Assembly: GCF_001553265.1 (NCBI RefSeq)
Contig: NZ_KQ960636.1
Span: forward strand, 1-34,475
Direction of reading: 5' to 3'
DNA: 34,475 bases
DNA from: Prevotella sp. DNF00663
GTDB taxonomy: Bacteria; Bacteroidota; Bacteroidia; Bacteroidales; Bacteroidaceae
Shown: positions 26,149 through 34,438 of the stretch, one piece after another
How positions within the stretch are numbered: position 1 is the first letter of the stretch
Layout: each line of letters opens with the position of its first letter
The notes under the pieces: generated by a model
What the model saw: only the letters and a program-made list of their open reading frames with translations
The model's database searches: none
What the model was told of the DNA's origin: nothing
Program-made: the position numbers and the translations under genes

Positions 26149-28311
26149 TTATTTTTTCAACCATTTATCCAACCAACTGAAGAAGGTACGCTGCCAGAGA
26201 ATACCGTTTTGTGGCTTCAATACCCAGTGGTTTTCATCGGGGAAGATGAGAAGTTCGGCCGGGATGCCGCGCATACGGGCTGCATTAAATGCTCCCATAC
26301 CTTGATTAGCATTGATTCGATAATCTTTTTCACCGTGAATGACGAGGATGGGAGTATCCCATTTGTCGACAAACTTGTGAGGACTGTTGTCATAAGTCTT
26401 CTTGCCATTGGCTGTAATATCCTTGTTCCAAGGCGCACTCTCGTATTCCCAATTAGAGAACCATGCTTCCTCGGTATCGGTATACATGCTTTCGAGGTTG
26501 AAAGCACCGTCGTGTGCGATGAACGCTTTGAATCGTTTGTCGTGGTGACCGGCCAAATAGAATACCGAGAAACCACCGAAGCTGGCTCCTACGCATCCCA
26601 ATCTGTCTTTGTCAACATAAGGTAAGTTGGTGGTAGCATCGTCAATGGCACTGAAGTAATCGTTCATACATTGACCGGTCCAATCGCCACTGATGTCCTC
26701 GTTCCATTTGCTTCCAAAGCCCGGAAGTCCGCGTCTGTTGGGGGCAATAACAATGTACCCGTTGGCTGCCATGATTTGGAAATTCCAACGATAGCTCCAA
26801 AATTGGCTTACCGGACTTTGTGGTCCACCCTCACAGAATAATAGAGTGGGGTACTTCTTTGTGGCATCGAAGTGTGGCGGAAGTACTACCCAAACGAGCA
26901 TATCTTTGCCATCGGTGGTCTTCACCCAGCGCTGTTCTGTCTTGCCGAGTGCCAATTGGTCGTATATATGCTTATTTTCAAAAGTTATTTGACTAACAAT
27001 TGCTTTCTTCTCTTTGCCCGGTTTCACCAAGAAAAGTTCGTCGCCATTCTGATGAGAGTGTCTGCTTGCTAAGAGCATATTACCGTTGTTGGCTAGTTGT
27101 ATGCTTCCATAGTCAAACCAACCGTCGGTAAGTTGTATCACTTTTCCCTCTAGGTTAGTCTGATATATCATTTCTGTGGCATGCCAAATACCGAGGAAAT
27201 AAAGTGTTTTTGAGTCGTTATTCCAGCAGTAATCGTCTACATTGGAGTCGAAACTCTCCGTTACGTATTTCTTTTTTCCGGTTGCCAAGTTGTATACGCA
27301 TAGGCGGTTGCGATCGCTCTCATAGCCGTTGTGCTCCATACTTTGCCATGCAATGTATTTGCCATTGGGCGAGAATTTTGGGTTGACATCGTAGCCTACA
27401 TTCATATCTGCATCTTGATGATTCACCGCTTGAGTCTTCATCGTCTTGGTAGCATCAATCTTTGGCTCGACATAACCGACTGGTTTGCAGATGTTTTTGG
27501 TCTGCTTAGTCTCTATATCGTAAAGATATATGTCGGTATCTGTGGAGATTGCGTATTGTATTCCCTCTTTTTTTCGAGAAGTATAGGCAATGATTTTAGA
27601 GTCAGGACTCCATGCTATTTGCTCTATTCCACCAAAAGGAGCAACCGGACTTTCGTAAGGTTCGCCCTCCATGATGTCTGTTCCATTGTTGATACCGGCC
27701 TCTGATACCTCTGCAAGGAATGGATGAGCAATGCTTTCTACGTAATGATCCCAGTGGCGATAGTTCATATCGGTGACCAATCTACCTGTAGCTTTGGGTA
27801 AATCATCAGGATTCTTTTTGATGGTTCCGTAGTAAGGAATCGATTTGATGAGCACCACTTTCTTGCCATCGGGGCTAAAACGGAAGCCCTCAATGTCTAT
27901 AACTGAGTGTGATAATTGCTTGCGTTCGCTTCCATCTGCCTTCATACTCCATATCTGACCGGCTCTTAAGAAGGCTATTCTTTGGCCGTTTTCAATCCAT
28001 GTAGCATCGCTTTCGCTCTTGTTATCAAGTGTAAGTTGTTTCTTGTTCTTGCCATTTATGTCTGCAAGATAGAGTATTGTATGACTCTTATTCTCTTTTA
28101 CACTGTAATAAGATACTTGATATACTATTTGTTTTCCATTCGGAGAAACCTGTGAACCACCCATTCTGCCCATGGCCCAAAGTGCTTCCGGAGTCATCAA
28201 GTCGGATTGTAGAGTGATGTGATGTGGCCCTATGATACTCTGTTCTTGGGCTTGGCTCTGTGTTGATACAGTGAGCATTGTTGCCATTGCTAGTCCCACT
28301 ATTCTGTTCAT
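26149..28311 (-). CDS. S9 family peptidase, DPP5-like dipeptidyl peptidase
   Basis: A 720-residue exported serine peptidase. The signal peptide MNRIVGLAMATMLTVSTQSQA is followed by a beta-propeller (about 40-440) with several SPDGK/SPNGK blade motifs, then an alpha/beta hydrolase domain. Ser577 in GASFGGFS, Asp663 in GEKDYR and His695 in ENHW form the triad. Order and length match Porphyromonas gingivalis DPP5, which releases dipeptides from N-termini in the periplasm with preference for Ala or hydrophobic residues at P1. Exact specificity is inferred. It shares a unit with the MFS carrier downstream; a hairpin separates it from yidC. Confidence 0.9.
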   Translation of the reverse strand: MNRIVGLAMATMLTVSTQSQAQEQSIIGPHHITLQSDLMTPEALWAMGRMGGSQVSPNGKQIVYQVSYYSVKENKSHTILYLADINGKNKKQLTLDNKSESDATWIENGQRIAFLRAGQIWSMKADGSERKQLSHSVIDIEGFRFSPDGKKVVLIKSIPYYGTIKKNPDDLPKATGRLVTDMNYRHWDHYVESIAHPFLAEVSEAGINNGTDIMEGEPYESPVAPFGGIEQIAWSPDSKIIAYTSRKKEGIQYAISTDTDIYLYDIETKQTKNICKPVGYVEPKIDATKTMKTQAVNHQDADMNVGYDVNPKFSPNGKYIAWQSMEHNGYESDRNRLCVYNLATGKKKYVTESFDSNVDDYCWNNDSKTLYFLGIWHATEMIYQTNLEGKVIQLTDGWFDYGSIQLANNGNMLLASRHSHQNGDELFLVKPGKEKKAIVSQITFENKHIYDQLALGKTEQRWVKTTDGKDMLVWVVLPPHFDATKKYPTLLFCEGGPQSPVSQFWSYRWNFQIMAANGYIVIAPNRRGLPGFGSKWNEDISGDWTGQCMNDYFSAIDDATTNLPYVDKDRLGCVGASFGGFSVFYLAGHHDKRFKAFIAHDGAFNLESMYTDTEEAWFSNWEYESAPWNKDITANGKKTYDNSPHKFVDKWDTPILVIHGEKDYRINANQGMGAFNAARMRGIPAELLIFPDENHWVLKPQNGILWQRTFFSWLDKWLKK

Positions 28312-28334
28312 ATTTGTTGTTATAATGCTAAAAG

Positions 28335-28376
28335 AGCCACTAACTTTCTTCTTTTTCCGAATTCGAGTTAGTGGCT
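28335..28376 (-). terminator. Hairpin between yidC and the DPP5-like gene
   Basis: Perfect 11-bp arms AGCCACTAACT and AGTTAGTGGCT enclose 20 nt; on the minus strand CTTTT follows. No TAnnTTTG promoter lies between it and the DPP5 start, so it is probably a partial terminator or mRNA-processing/stability element. Confidence 0.7.
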
Positions 28377-28386
28377 TCTGTGTTAT

Positions 28387-30300
28387 TTATAATCCTTTTT
28401 TCTTTCTATTGAGTTCTTCTTGCTTACGTCTGGTTTCTTCTTGTTGCTTCTGTTGCATCTCTTGCAAGGCTTGGAGTCTGGCAGCTAAGCCTCCCATTTT
28501 CTTCTGAGGATTCGCTTGGTTCTCCTTATAACGTGTTTCCAAGAGTTGAAGAAGTTTCTCGTCGTTGGTCGTTTTTCGCAATGCCCACATGATAGCAGCA
28601 CTGAAGAAGAGGCTGACGAAGTAGTAGAAATTCAGTCCGGCACTATAGTCGTTGAACATAAAGAAGAAGAATAGAGGCATCAGATACATCATGTATTGCA
28701 TCATCTTCATCTGTTCAGCCTGCTGACCTACCATCTGATCGCGCTGTTGACGCATTGTCATCCAAGAGTAAAGGACGTTGGCTATGCAGAAAAGAATACA
28801 GGTTAAGCTCAAGTGATCGCCTATCAACCAAAGATTATTGTTCCATTCGAAGATGGGATCGTAGGTACTTAAATCTTTAATCCATAAGAAATTCTCACCT
28901 CGTAATTGGATAGCGTTCGGCACAAAGTTGAACATTGCAATCCAGATAGGCATCTGTATCAGCATAGGAAGACAGCCTGATAGTGGGCTTACCCCATACT
29001 TAGAGTACTCAGCCATCATGGCTTGTTGCTTTTGCATTTGGTCTTCCGGCTTGTCATATTGCTTGGTTGCCTCGTCCAATTTCGGTTTCAACACACGCAT
29101 TTTGGCTGAACTCATGTAGCTTTTCTTCACCATCGGGTAGGTAATAACCTTTAGCAAGAGGGTTATCAGTATCAATACGATACCCATATTGATATTGAGT
29201 CCGGTCAGGAAATCGAATACATAGAGGGTAAACCAGCGGTTGATGATGCGGAAGAGTGGCCAGCCTAAGTAAACCAAGCGTTGTAGTTGAAGATCCTTAC
29301 CAAAGGTACTTTCTTTTTCAACCTTTTGTAATAGCCTGAAATCATTGGGGCCGTAATAGAACTCAAACTCCGATGCTTGATTGCCTTTGGGGTCGAAGAA
29401 AGTCTTCAATTTAGCTCTATACTGCTTCAAATATCCGCTTTCTTTCTCTTGGGGGATACTTGTCATCAGTGAATTTGCTGCAAAATCATTCTTCGCAATC
29501 ATTACGGCTGAGAAGAATTGATTCTTAAATGCCACCCAATCTGTTTTGTCTTCGATACTCTCATCAATCTTTTCTTGGGTTTCATTCAAGTAATCTGTGC
29601 CTCCATCTACTTTGTGATAGGTGAGGGTAGCGTAGCGATTCTCGAATGTGAAACCGCGTTCTTGCTGGCGGCACATGTCTTCCCAAGTCACATCCATAGT
29701 TGATGTGTTTGGGGCAAATAGGCCTGCCATGCCACTCACACGCATCTGCATGCGTAGCAGATAATCTTTGCCAAGTGTATAATTGATAGTAATAGCCTGA
29801 CCACTATTGGCACTAGCGGTGAATGTAACAGTAGAATCTGTTACCTGACTTGGCTGGAAATACAAGTCTTGCGTAGCAATATTGGTCTGTTTGGCCGCCA
29901 ATGTATAATTCAAACTTTGGTCTTTCCCATCGAAGATAGTCACGTCTTTGTTACCATTACGATCTGAGAAATTCTTGATAACAGCTTTGGTTACGGTGGC
30001 TCCCTTCGTATTGAACGATAGTTCTAGTTTCTTGTTTTTGAGGATGACAGTGTGTGCTTCACCCACCAATGATTCGTGGAAAAGAACTGTGGTATCGGTC
30101 AGTGCTGCTTGTTTCTCGGCAGTCTGTTGGGCTTTAGACTTAAATTCGGCAGCCTTCTTTGCTTCCTCTTGTTTTGCTTTTGCGATGGAGTCTTGTACAA
30201 ATGCAGCTCTCTGTTCTTCTTTAGAGGGCTGGCTCCACCAACTGAAACCTATCAGTACGAGACCAATTAATACAAGCCCAATTACGTTATTGCGATCCAT
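28387..30300 (-). CDS. yidC: Membrane protein insertase YidC
   Basis: A 637-residue inner-membrane protein that inserts and folds membrane proteins with or without Sec. N-terminal helix MDRNNVIGLVLIGLVLIGFSWW, then a coiled-coil-like Lys/Ala/Glu stretch (28-65) and the large periplasmic beta domain (to about 340). The conserved five-helix Oxa1 core follows (ITYPMVKKSYMSSAKMR, SPLSGCLPMLIQMPIWIAMFNFVPNAIQLRGENFLWIKDLS, LMPLFFFFMFNDYSAGLNFYYFVSLFFSA). The C-terminal tail is Gln/Lys/Arg-rich (about 590-637), suited to ribosome binding. It follows pyrG by 70 bp. Confidence 0.97.
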   Translation of the reverse strand: MDRNNVIGLVLIGLVLIGFSWWSQPSKEEQRAAFVQDSIAKAKQEEAKKAAEFKSKAQQTAEKQAALTDTTVLFHESLVGEAHTVILKNKKLELSFNTKGATVTKAVIKNFSDRNGNKDVTIFDGKDQSLNYTLAAKQTNIATQDLYFQPSQVTDSTVTFTASANSGQAITINYTLGKDYLLRMQMRVSGMAGLFAPNTSTMDVTWEDMCRQQERGFTFENRYATLTYHKVDGGTDYLNETQEKIDESIEDKTDWVAFKNQFFSAVMIAKNDFAANSLMTSIPQEKESGYLKQYRAKLKTFFDPKGNQASEFEFYYGPNDFRLLQKVEKESTFGKDLQLQRLVYLGWPLFRIINRWFTLYVFDFLTGLNINMGIVLILITLLLKVITYPMVKKSYMSSAKMRVLKPKLDEATKQYDKPEDQMQKQQAMMAEYSKYGVSPLSGCLPMLIQMPIWIAMFNFVPNAIQLRGENFLWIKDLSTYDPIFEWNNNLWLIGDHLSLTCILFCIANVLYSWMTMRQQRDQMVGQQAEQMKMMQYMMYLMPLFFFFMFNDYSAGLNFYYFVSLFFSAAIMWALRKTTNDEKLLQLLETRYKENQANPQKKMGGLAARLQALQEMQQKQQEETRRKQEELNRKKKGL

Positions 30301-30318
30301 TATTGTTTGTTAGATAAT

Positions 30319-30359
30319 GATAGCCAAGTCTCGTAAAATAACAATGGGACTTGGCTATC
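30319..30359 (-). promoter_or_regulatory. Intercistronic hairpin between pyrG and yidC
   Basis: Perfect 12-bp arms GATAGCCAAGTC and GACTTGGCTATC enclose 17 nt. No T run follows on the minus strand, so it is more likely a processing or stability element than a full terminator. No promoter motif was found between it and yidC. Confidence 0.6.
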
Positions 30360-30370
30360 GTATGAAATGT

Positions 30371-31978
30371 TTAGTGTTTCTTGCTTTCGCTAGCCGTTTT
30401 AATGAAGTCTACAAAGAGTGGATGTGGCTTTAAAACGGTCGATTGATATTCCGGATGGAACTGCGTACCGATGTACCATTTCAGTCCTGGAATTTCTACT
30501 ATCTCTACCAAGTCGCTTTCCGGATTCTTTCCAACACACATCATGCCGGCCTTTTCGTACTCGGTCAGATAGTCGTTGTTGAATTCATAGCGGTGGCGAT
30601 GGCGTTCCTGAATATGCTCTTGTTTGTAAATATCGAAGACACGAGAGTTTTGTCGCAGTTTACAATCGTATGCACCAAGACGCATAGTACCACCCATATT
30701 GGTGATATTTTTCTGCTCTTCCATGATGTCGATAACGTTATGCTCGGTCTTCTCGTCCATTTCACGGCTGTTAGCATCGCTATATCCCAATACATTGCGA
30801 GCAAACTCAATCACCATCATTTGCATACCTAGGCAGATGCCAAATGTAGGAATGTCGTGGATGCGAGCATAGTGAGCAGCGATAATTTTTCCTTCGATAC
30901 CACGTTGACCAAATCCCGGACATACCATGATACCATCTTGACCTTCCAAGAGTTCGCTGATATTCTCTTCGGTTATCTTCTCTGAGTTGATAAAAGTGAG
31001 CACGGTCTTGCGGTCGTTGTACGTACCTGCTTGAGAAAGGCTTTCGCGTATGCTCTTATAAGCGTCTTGCAAGTCGTATTTACCAATCAGGCCGATGTGT
31101 ACTTCTTCGGTAGCTTTGTTCCTTCTTTCAAGGAATTCTTTCCACGGACCGAGCGTAGGTTTCTCACCGACAGGCTCGCCTATTTTGCGAAGGATGGCTG
31201 CATCGAGTCCTTGGTTCTGCATATTGACAGGTACTTCGTAGATACTTGGCAGATCTTCACTCTGAATAACGCAGTCGAAATCTACGTTACAGAAGCTTGC
31301 AACTTTCTTTAAAATGCCTTCTCCGAGGTGTTTCTCGGTTCGTAAAACCAATATGTCGGGTTGAATACCAATGCTCTGTAGTTCTTTTACTGAGTGCTGG
31401 GTAGGTTTCGTCTTCAATTCTCCAGCCGCCTTTAAATAGGGGACGTACGTCAAGTGTACGTTGATAGCATTCTTACCAAGTTCCCATTTGAGCTGTCTGA
31501 TGGCTTCCATATATGGAGCACTTTCGATGTCGCCGATAGTACCACCAATCTCTGTAATGACGAAATCGTAATGGTATTTTTGGCCAAGCATCTTCACATT
31601 GCGCTTGATTTCGTCGGTGATGTGGGGCACAACCTGAATGGTCTTGCCTAAATAATCACCACGACGTTCTTTGTCGATGACAGCTTTGTAGATTCTACCT
31701 GTAGTAAGAGAGTTGGCCTTAGTGGTTTGAATGCCGGTATAACGCTCGTAATGTCCCAAGTCCAAATCTGTCTCCATACCATCCACTGTGACATAGCATT
31801 CGCCATGTTCGTAAGGGTTTAGCGTCCCCGGGTCGATGTTAATGTACGGGTCGAACTTTTGAATTGTGATGTTATATCCCCTTGCTTGTAGAAGTTTACC
31901 AATAGATGCAGAGATGATACCTTTGCCTAATGATGATACCACTCCGCCGGTTACGAAGATGTATTTTGTCTCAGCCAC
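30371..31978 (-). CDS. pyrG: CTP synthase
   Basis: A 535-residue enzyme converting UTP to CTP with ATP and glutamine. The N-terminal synthetase domain starts KYIFVTGGVVSSLGKGIISAS (P-loop) and contains KFDPYINIDPGTLNPYEHGE and the UTP/CTP site TEIGGTIGDIES. The C-terminal class I glutaminase has GICLGMQ with the catalytic Cys and GTQFHPEYQS with the His/Glu. It is complete and of normal length. It is the first gene of a minus-strand unit with yidC, the DPP5-like gene and the MFS gene, read from a good promoter at 32011-32042. Confidence 0.98.
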   Translation of the reverse strand: MAETKYIFVTGGVVSSLGKGIISASIGKLLQARGYNITIQKFDPYINIDPGTLNPYEHGECYVTVDGMETDLDLGHYERYTGIQTTKANSLTTGRIYKAVIDKERRGDYLGKTIQVVPHITDEIKRNVKMLGQKYHYDFVITEIGGTIGDIESAPYMEAIRQLKWELGKNAINVHLTYVPYLKAAGELKTKPTQHSVKELQSIGIQPDILVLRTEKHLGEGILKKVASFCNVDFDCVIQSEDLPSIYEVPVNMQNQGLDAAILRKIGEPVGEKPTLGPWKEFLERRNKATEEVHIGLIGKYDLQDAYKSIRESLSQAGTYNDRKTVLTFINSEKITEENISELLEGQDGIMVCPGFGQRGIEGKIIAAHYARIHDIPTFGICLGMQMMVIEFARNVLGYSDANSREMDEKTEHNVIDIMEEQKNITNMGGTMRLGAYDCKLRQNSRVFDIYKQEHIQERHRHRYEFNNDYLTEYEKAGMMCVGKNPESDLVEIVEIPGLKWYIGTQFHPEYQSTVLKPHPLFVDFIKTASESKKH

Positions 31979-32010
31979 GATGTTTGGTTTAAATAAAAAT
32001 GTTCAATGTG

Positions 32011-32042
32011 CAAAATTACAACAAAATAATGAACCCTCCAAA
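32011..32042 (-). promoter_or_regulatory. Promoter of pyrG
   Basis: On the minus strand TTTG (32042-32039), a 20-bp spacer and TAATTTTG (32018-32011) match the consensus. The leader is about 27 nt. Confidence 0.82.
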
Positions 32043-32242
32043 ACTAATCAATATTAATATTTCGGCATTGTGTTCTTGCATACCTAAATATTCATTTTTT
32101 CAGAGCTAGTGTATAGGTTATATGAATTCGACGATTTTACATTATTTAATCAAGGCAAGGGTATCTACCCATTCTATCATTGAGATTAGGGCTGCCAAAC
32201 TCTCTAATAATCTGATCTTGAAATAATCATATACATATTATG
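32043..32242. other. AT-rich spacer between pyrG and the fimbrillin gene
   Basis: No credible reading frame, RNA or strong terminator was seen. A small GGGTA/TACCC palindrome lies near 32159-32170. Confidence 0.5.
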
Positions 32243-32256
32243 TTCGTTGGACTCAC
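32243..32256. repeat. 14-bp inverted repeat, left copy
   Basis: TTCGTTGGACTCAC is the exact reverse complement of 33748-33761. It lies 6 bp beyond the stop codon of the fimbrillin gene. The neighbouring bases do not continue the match. Confidence 0.85.
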
Positions 32257-32262
32257 GTTGTA

Positions 32263-33714
32263 TTAGTTTACATTTTCAATAAAGGTCACGTCTTTAATAA
32301 AGAACTTAGTCGTACTGTAAATATCCGGTACAAAGTACACAAGCACCTTCTTCAAGTCATTTGCAGTTGCAGCACGATCACTTTTTTCTTCTTTTATTTT
32401 ATTCAAATCAAAAGTGAATGTTTTCTCAGCCCATTCGGTTGTTGCAGCAATATGCTTGATAGTATTAGTTGTTCCGTTTTCGTAAAACCACAATTTCTCG
32501 CCCATGCAAGGTATTACCCCTAGTTGAAGTTTACTTGCCATACTGGCTTTCACCTTAAACTTTAAGGTATATTTTCCTGCTTTAGCTGCATTTTCTTGTG
32601 TACAATAATAAAGTGTACCATTATGCCATGCACCATCTTTACGAACTAATGACATAGCCGATTCCGTATTATCGAAAGCAATTATCGCGTTATCTTTAAA
32701 ACTTGCCTGTGTAATAACTGTATTCCAACCTTCTACACAAGTCTGCTTCTCTTTTTGAGCAGTTAGGGTTGTAGAAGTTGAGAAAGTTCCTTGTGCAGAC
32801 GAAATCAATTCCACAGGTACTATAGGGTCTTTCTCTAACTTACCGGTTTGGTCGACATCAGTATTCCATCCACTTGTAGTTACATCAGTAGAGACTGCCA
32901 CGACCTTTTTCTCTGCATCAATAGACAGGGTAAACTTAGTACTACCGCCTTGTGTAAGAGTCTTATCTTCTGCAGGTTTATACCTATAAACGGTTGAACC
33001 TACAGCTATTTTGAACATTTCACTACCCGAAGTAAATGTTTGTGCGGGAACTACAGCCCAATATTCTTGTGACGATTCTGAAACTTTCCACATTTTAATA
33101 GAGAGAGCTTCACCACTTGTAGCGAACTTATTAGTAGTGTGTGTCCATGTTATTGTTGGCTGTGCTTTAACAGTAATACTAGTAGCATCAGACAATGCGT
33201 CACCTACTAGTACCACCTTTACCAAAGAAAGTCCATGATTAAAGGTAAATTTTACAGCTGTACCTGTAGCACTAGACTTGGCATACAAGAAATCATTAGC
33301 TTCAAAATCGGTTTGTGAAGTTTGATTGGTAACTGTAAATGCCACAGTACCATCAGCATTTGATTCGGCATAAGGGTAATAAGCATAAAAATTACCAATA
33401 GCTGTTGCATCTGTCCATGTAATCTCATTTCCTTGATTTGCAACGGTAAGACTGCCTCCATCGGTAGCATTTACGTTATACTTAACGTTAGTAGCTGTTG
33501 CGCCACCAGTAGCGTAGATACCAAGCAAATCGCCATCTTTGAATTGGGTAGAACCGTCTGAAGTGCTTACCACTGTACGTGTAATTGGATTACTGTTTAC
33601 AAAGAAACTAACTTCCTCTCCATTGCAAGCAGGCGTAAACTTCTCATCGCTATTGTTACAAGCAGAGAATACTGCAATAGAGACAATAACCGTCATCAAT
33701 AATTTTTTCTTCAT
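32263..33714 (-). CDS. Fimbrillin-family (Mfa-like) lipoprotein, possible tip adhesin
   Basis: A 483-residue exported lipoprotein. The signal MKKKLLMTVIVSIAVFSAC gives lipidated Cys19, followed by NNSDEK with acidic residues at +4/+5, resembling a surface lipoprotein export signal. Residues about 35-290 match the fimbrillin/Mfa_like_1 type: the start of the mature domain (NPITRTVVSTSDGSTQFKDGD with LLGIYA), NFYAYYPY, NDFLYAKSS and the KFTFNHGLSLVKV core strand. Residues about 305-483 look like a separate beta jelly-roll (NTVITQASFKDNAIIAF ... GKYTLKFKVKAS ... KKVLVYFVPDIYSTTKFFIKDVTF), recalling carbohydrate-binding modules. It may be a fimbrial stalk or tip subunit. The gene is enclosed by a 14-bp inverted repeat. 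Confidence 0.83.
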   Translation of the reverse strand: MKKKLLMTVIVSIAVFSACNNSDEKFTPACNGEEVSFFVNSNPITRTVVSTSDGSTQFKDGDLLGIYATGGATATNVKYNVNATDGGSLTVANQGNEITWTDATAIGNFYAYYPYAESNADGTVAFTVTNQTSQTDFEANDFLYAKSSATGTAVKFTFNHGLSLVKVVLVGDALSDATSITVKAQPTITWTHTTNKFATSGEALSIKMWKVSESSQEYWAVVPAQTFTSGSEMFKIAVGSTVYRYKPAEDKTLTQGGSTKFTLSIDAEKKVVAVSTDVTTSGWNTDVDQTGKLEKDPIVPVELISSAQGTFSTSTTLTAQKEKQTCVEGWNTVITQASFKDNAIIAFDNTESAMSLVRKDGAWHNGTLYYCTQENAAKAGKYTLKFKVKASMASKLQLGVIPCMGEKLWFYENGTTNTIKHIAATTEWAEKTFTFDLNKIKEEKSDRAATANDLKKVLVYFVPDIYSTTKFFIKDVTFIENVN

Positions 33715-33747
33715 GATAATGTAGATTTTAGTTTTAAATATTTTAAT

Positions 33748-33761
33748 GTGAGTCCAACGAA
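33748..33761. repeat. 14-bp inverted repeat, right copy
   Basis: GTGAGTCCAACGAA lies 33 bp upstream of the fimbrillin ATG, inside its predicted 5' leader and between the gene and its promoter. Confidence 0.85.
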
Positions 33762-33863
33762 ATATCTATCATTTCTGATTTGAAGAATAGCTAGATTAAT
33801 TGCTACTTTATGGCATTAGATATTAAAGAATTGCAAAGAAATCATCACTATGTTTAATGGAAG

Positions 33864-33871
33864 CAAAGTTA
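33864..33871 (-). promoter_or_regulatory. -7 element of the fimbrillin gene
   Basis: Minus-strand TAACTTTG matches TAnnTTTG and predicts a leader of about 140 nt containing the right inverted repeat. The -33 box is weak. Confidence 0.5.
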
Positions 33872-34307
33872 CTGAAAAAACATTTATAGCGGATGAATTC
33901 TTTAAGTTATTTGAGCAAATAATAGAAAAATGTGCTATTTTAACTATCAAAAACGGAAATATTACTATGAATCCATGGAATAGTCAATGAAGAATTGAAG
34001 AATATAGCATAGGTGAAATATTCAAGGTACAGGTATTTCCGGATGTGTTTCTTCATCTTGTCTTATACCGTATTTACATCGTGTATACACTTTCTTGTAA
34101 TTGCTTTTTATTTATCTATGAATGTTAATTTACTATCTTCATCCAACGTACAAATATTAGGTTTGGCAAGCGCATATTCAAGGAGTCTAGTATTCTTTTC
34201 TATAATTATTGAAGATGAGCATTCTTATATTGGATAATTACTTACGATGCACTACCATAACCCTATTGATAGCCAGGAAATTACGTTTTAATCGGTACCT
34301 ATATGGC

Positions 34308-34397
34308 TCATAATGATATGACAAATGAACTCTGCCCTTCATATCGTCCGATCATCCGTAATTTCCTCTCCCTTTCTGTTCCTTTTCCTCGTTCCAT
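34308..34397 (-). CDS. Possible 29-aa peptide
   Basis: A short very basic frame beginning MERGKGTERERKLRMIGRYE, about 35 bp downstream of a minus-strand -7 motif. No family is recognised, and its size makes a chance frame quite possible. Confidence 0.2.
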   Translation of the reverse strand: MERGKGTERERKLRMIGRYEGQSSFVISL

Positions 34398-34430
34398 CAA
34401 TGTCGTTGCATTTGAACGTTGTTCTAATTG

Positions 34431-34438
34431 CAAATTTA
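34431..34438 (-). promoter_or_regulatory. Candidate minus-strand -7 element at the window edge
   Basis: TAAATTTG fits TAnnTTTG, pointing toward the fimbrillin gene; a good -33 box was not found. It could serve the 29-codon frame or a long leader. Confidence 0.35.

Noticed and set aside
34108..34224. Minus-strand open stretch reading EKNTRLLEYALAKPN, possible gene remnant
   Set aside because: It looks slightly protein-like but is only 38 codons between stops, has no start codon and matches no family I know.
34013..34237. 74-codon plus-strand frame in the right-hand spacer
   Set aside because: Composition is that of AT-rich non-coding DNA, with no promoter, domain or conserved motif.
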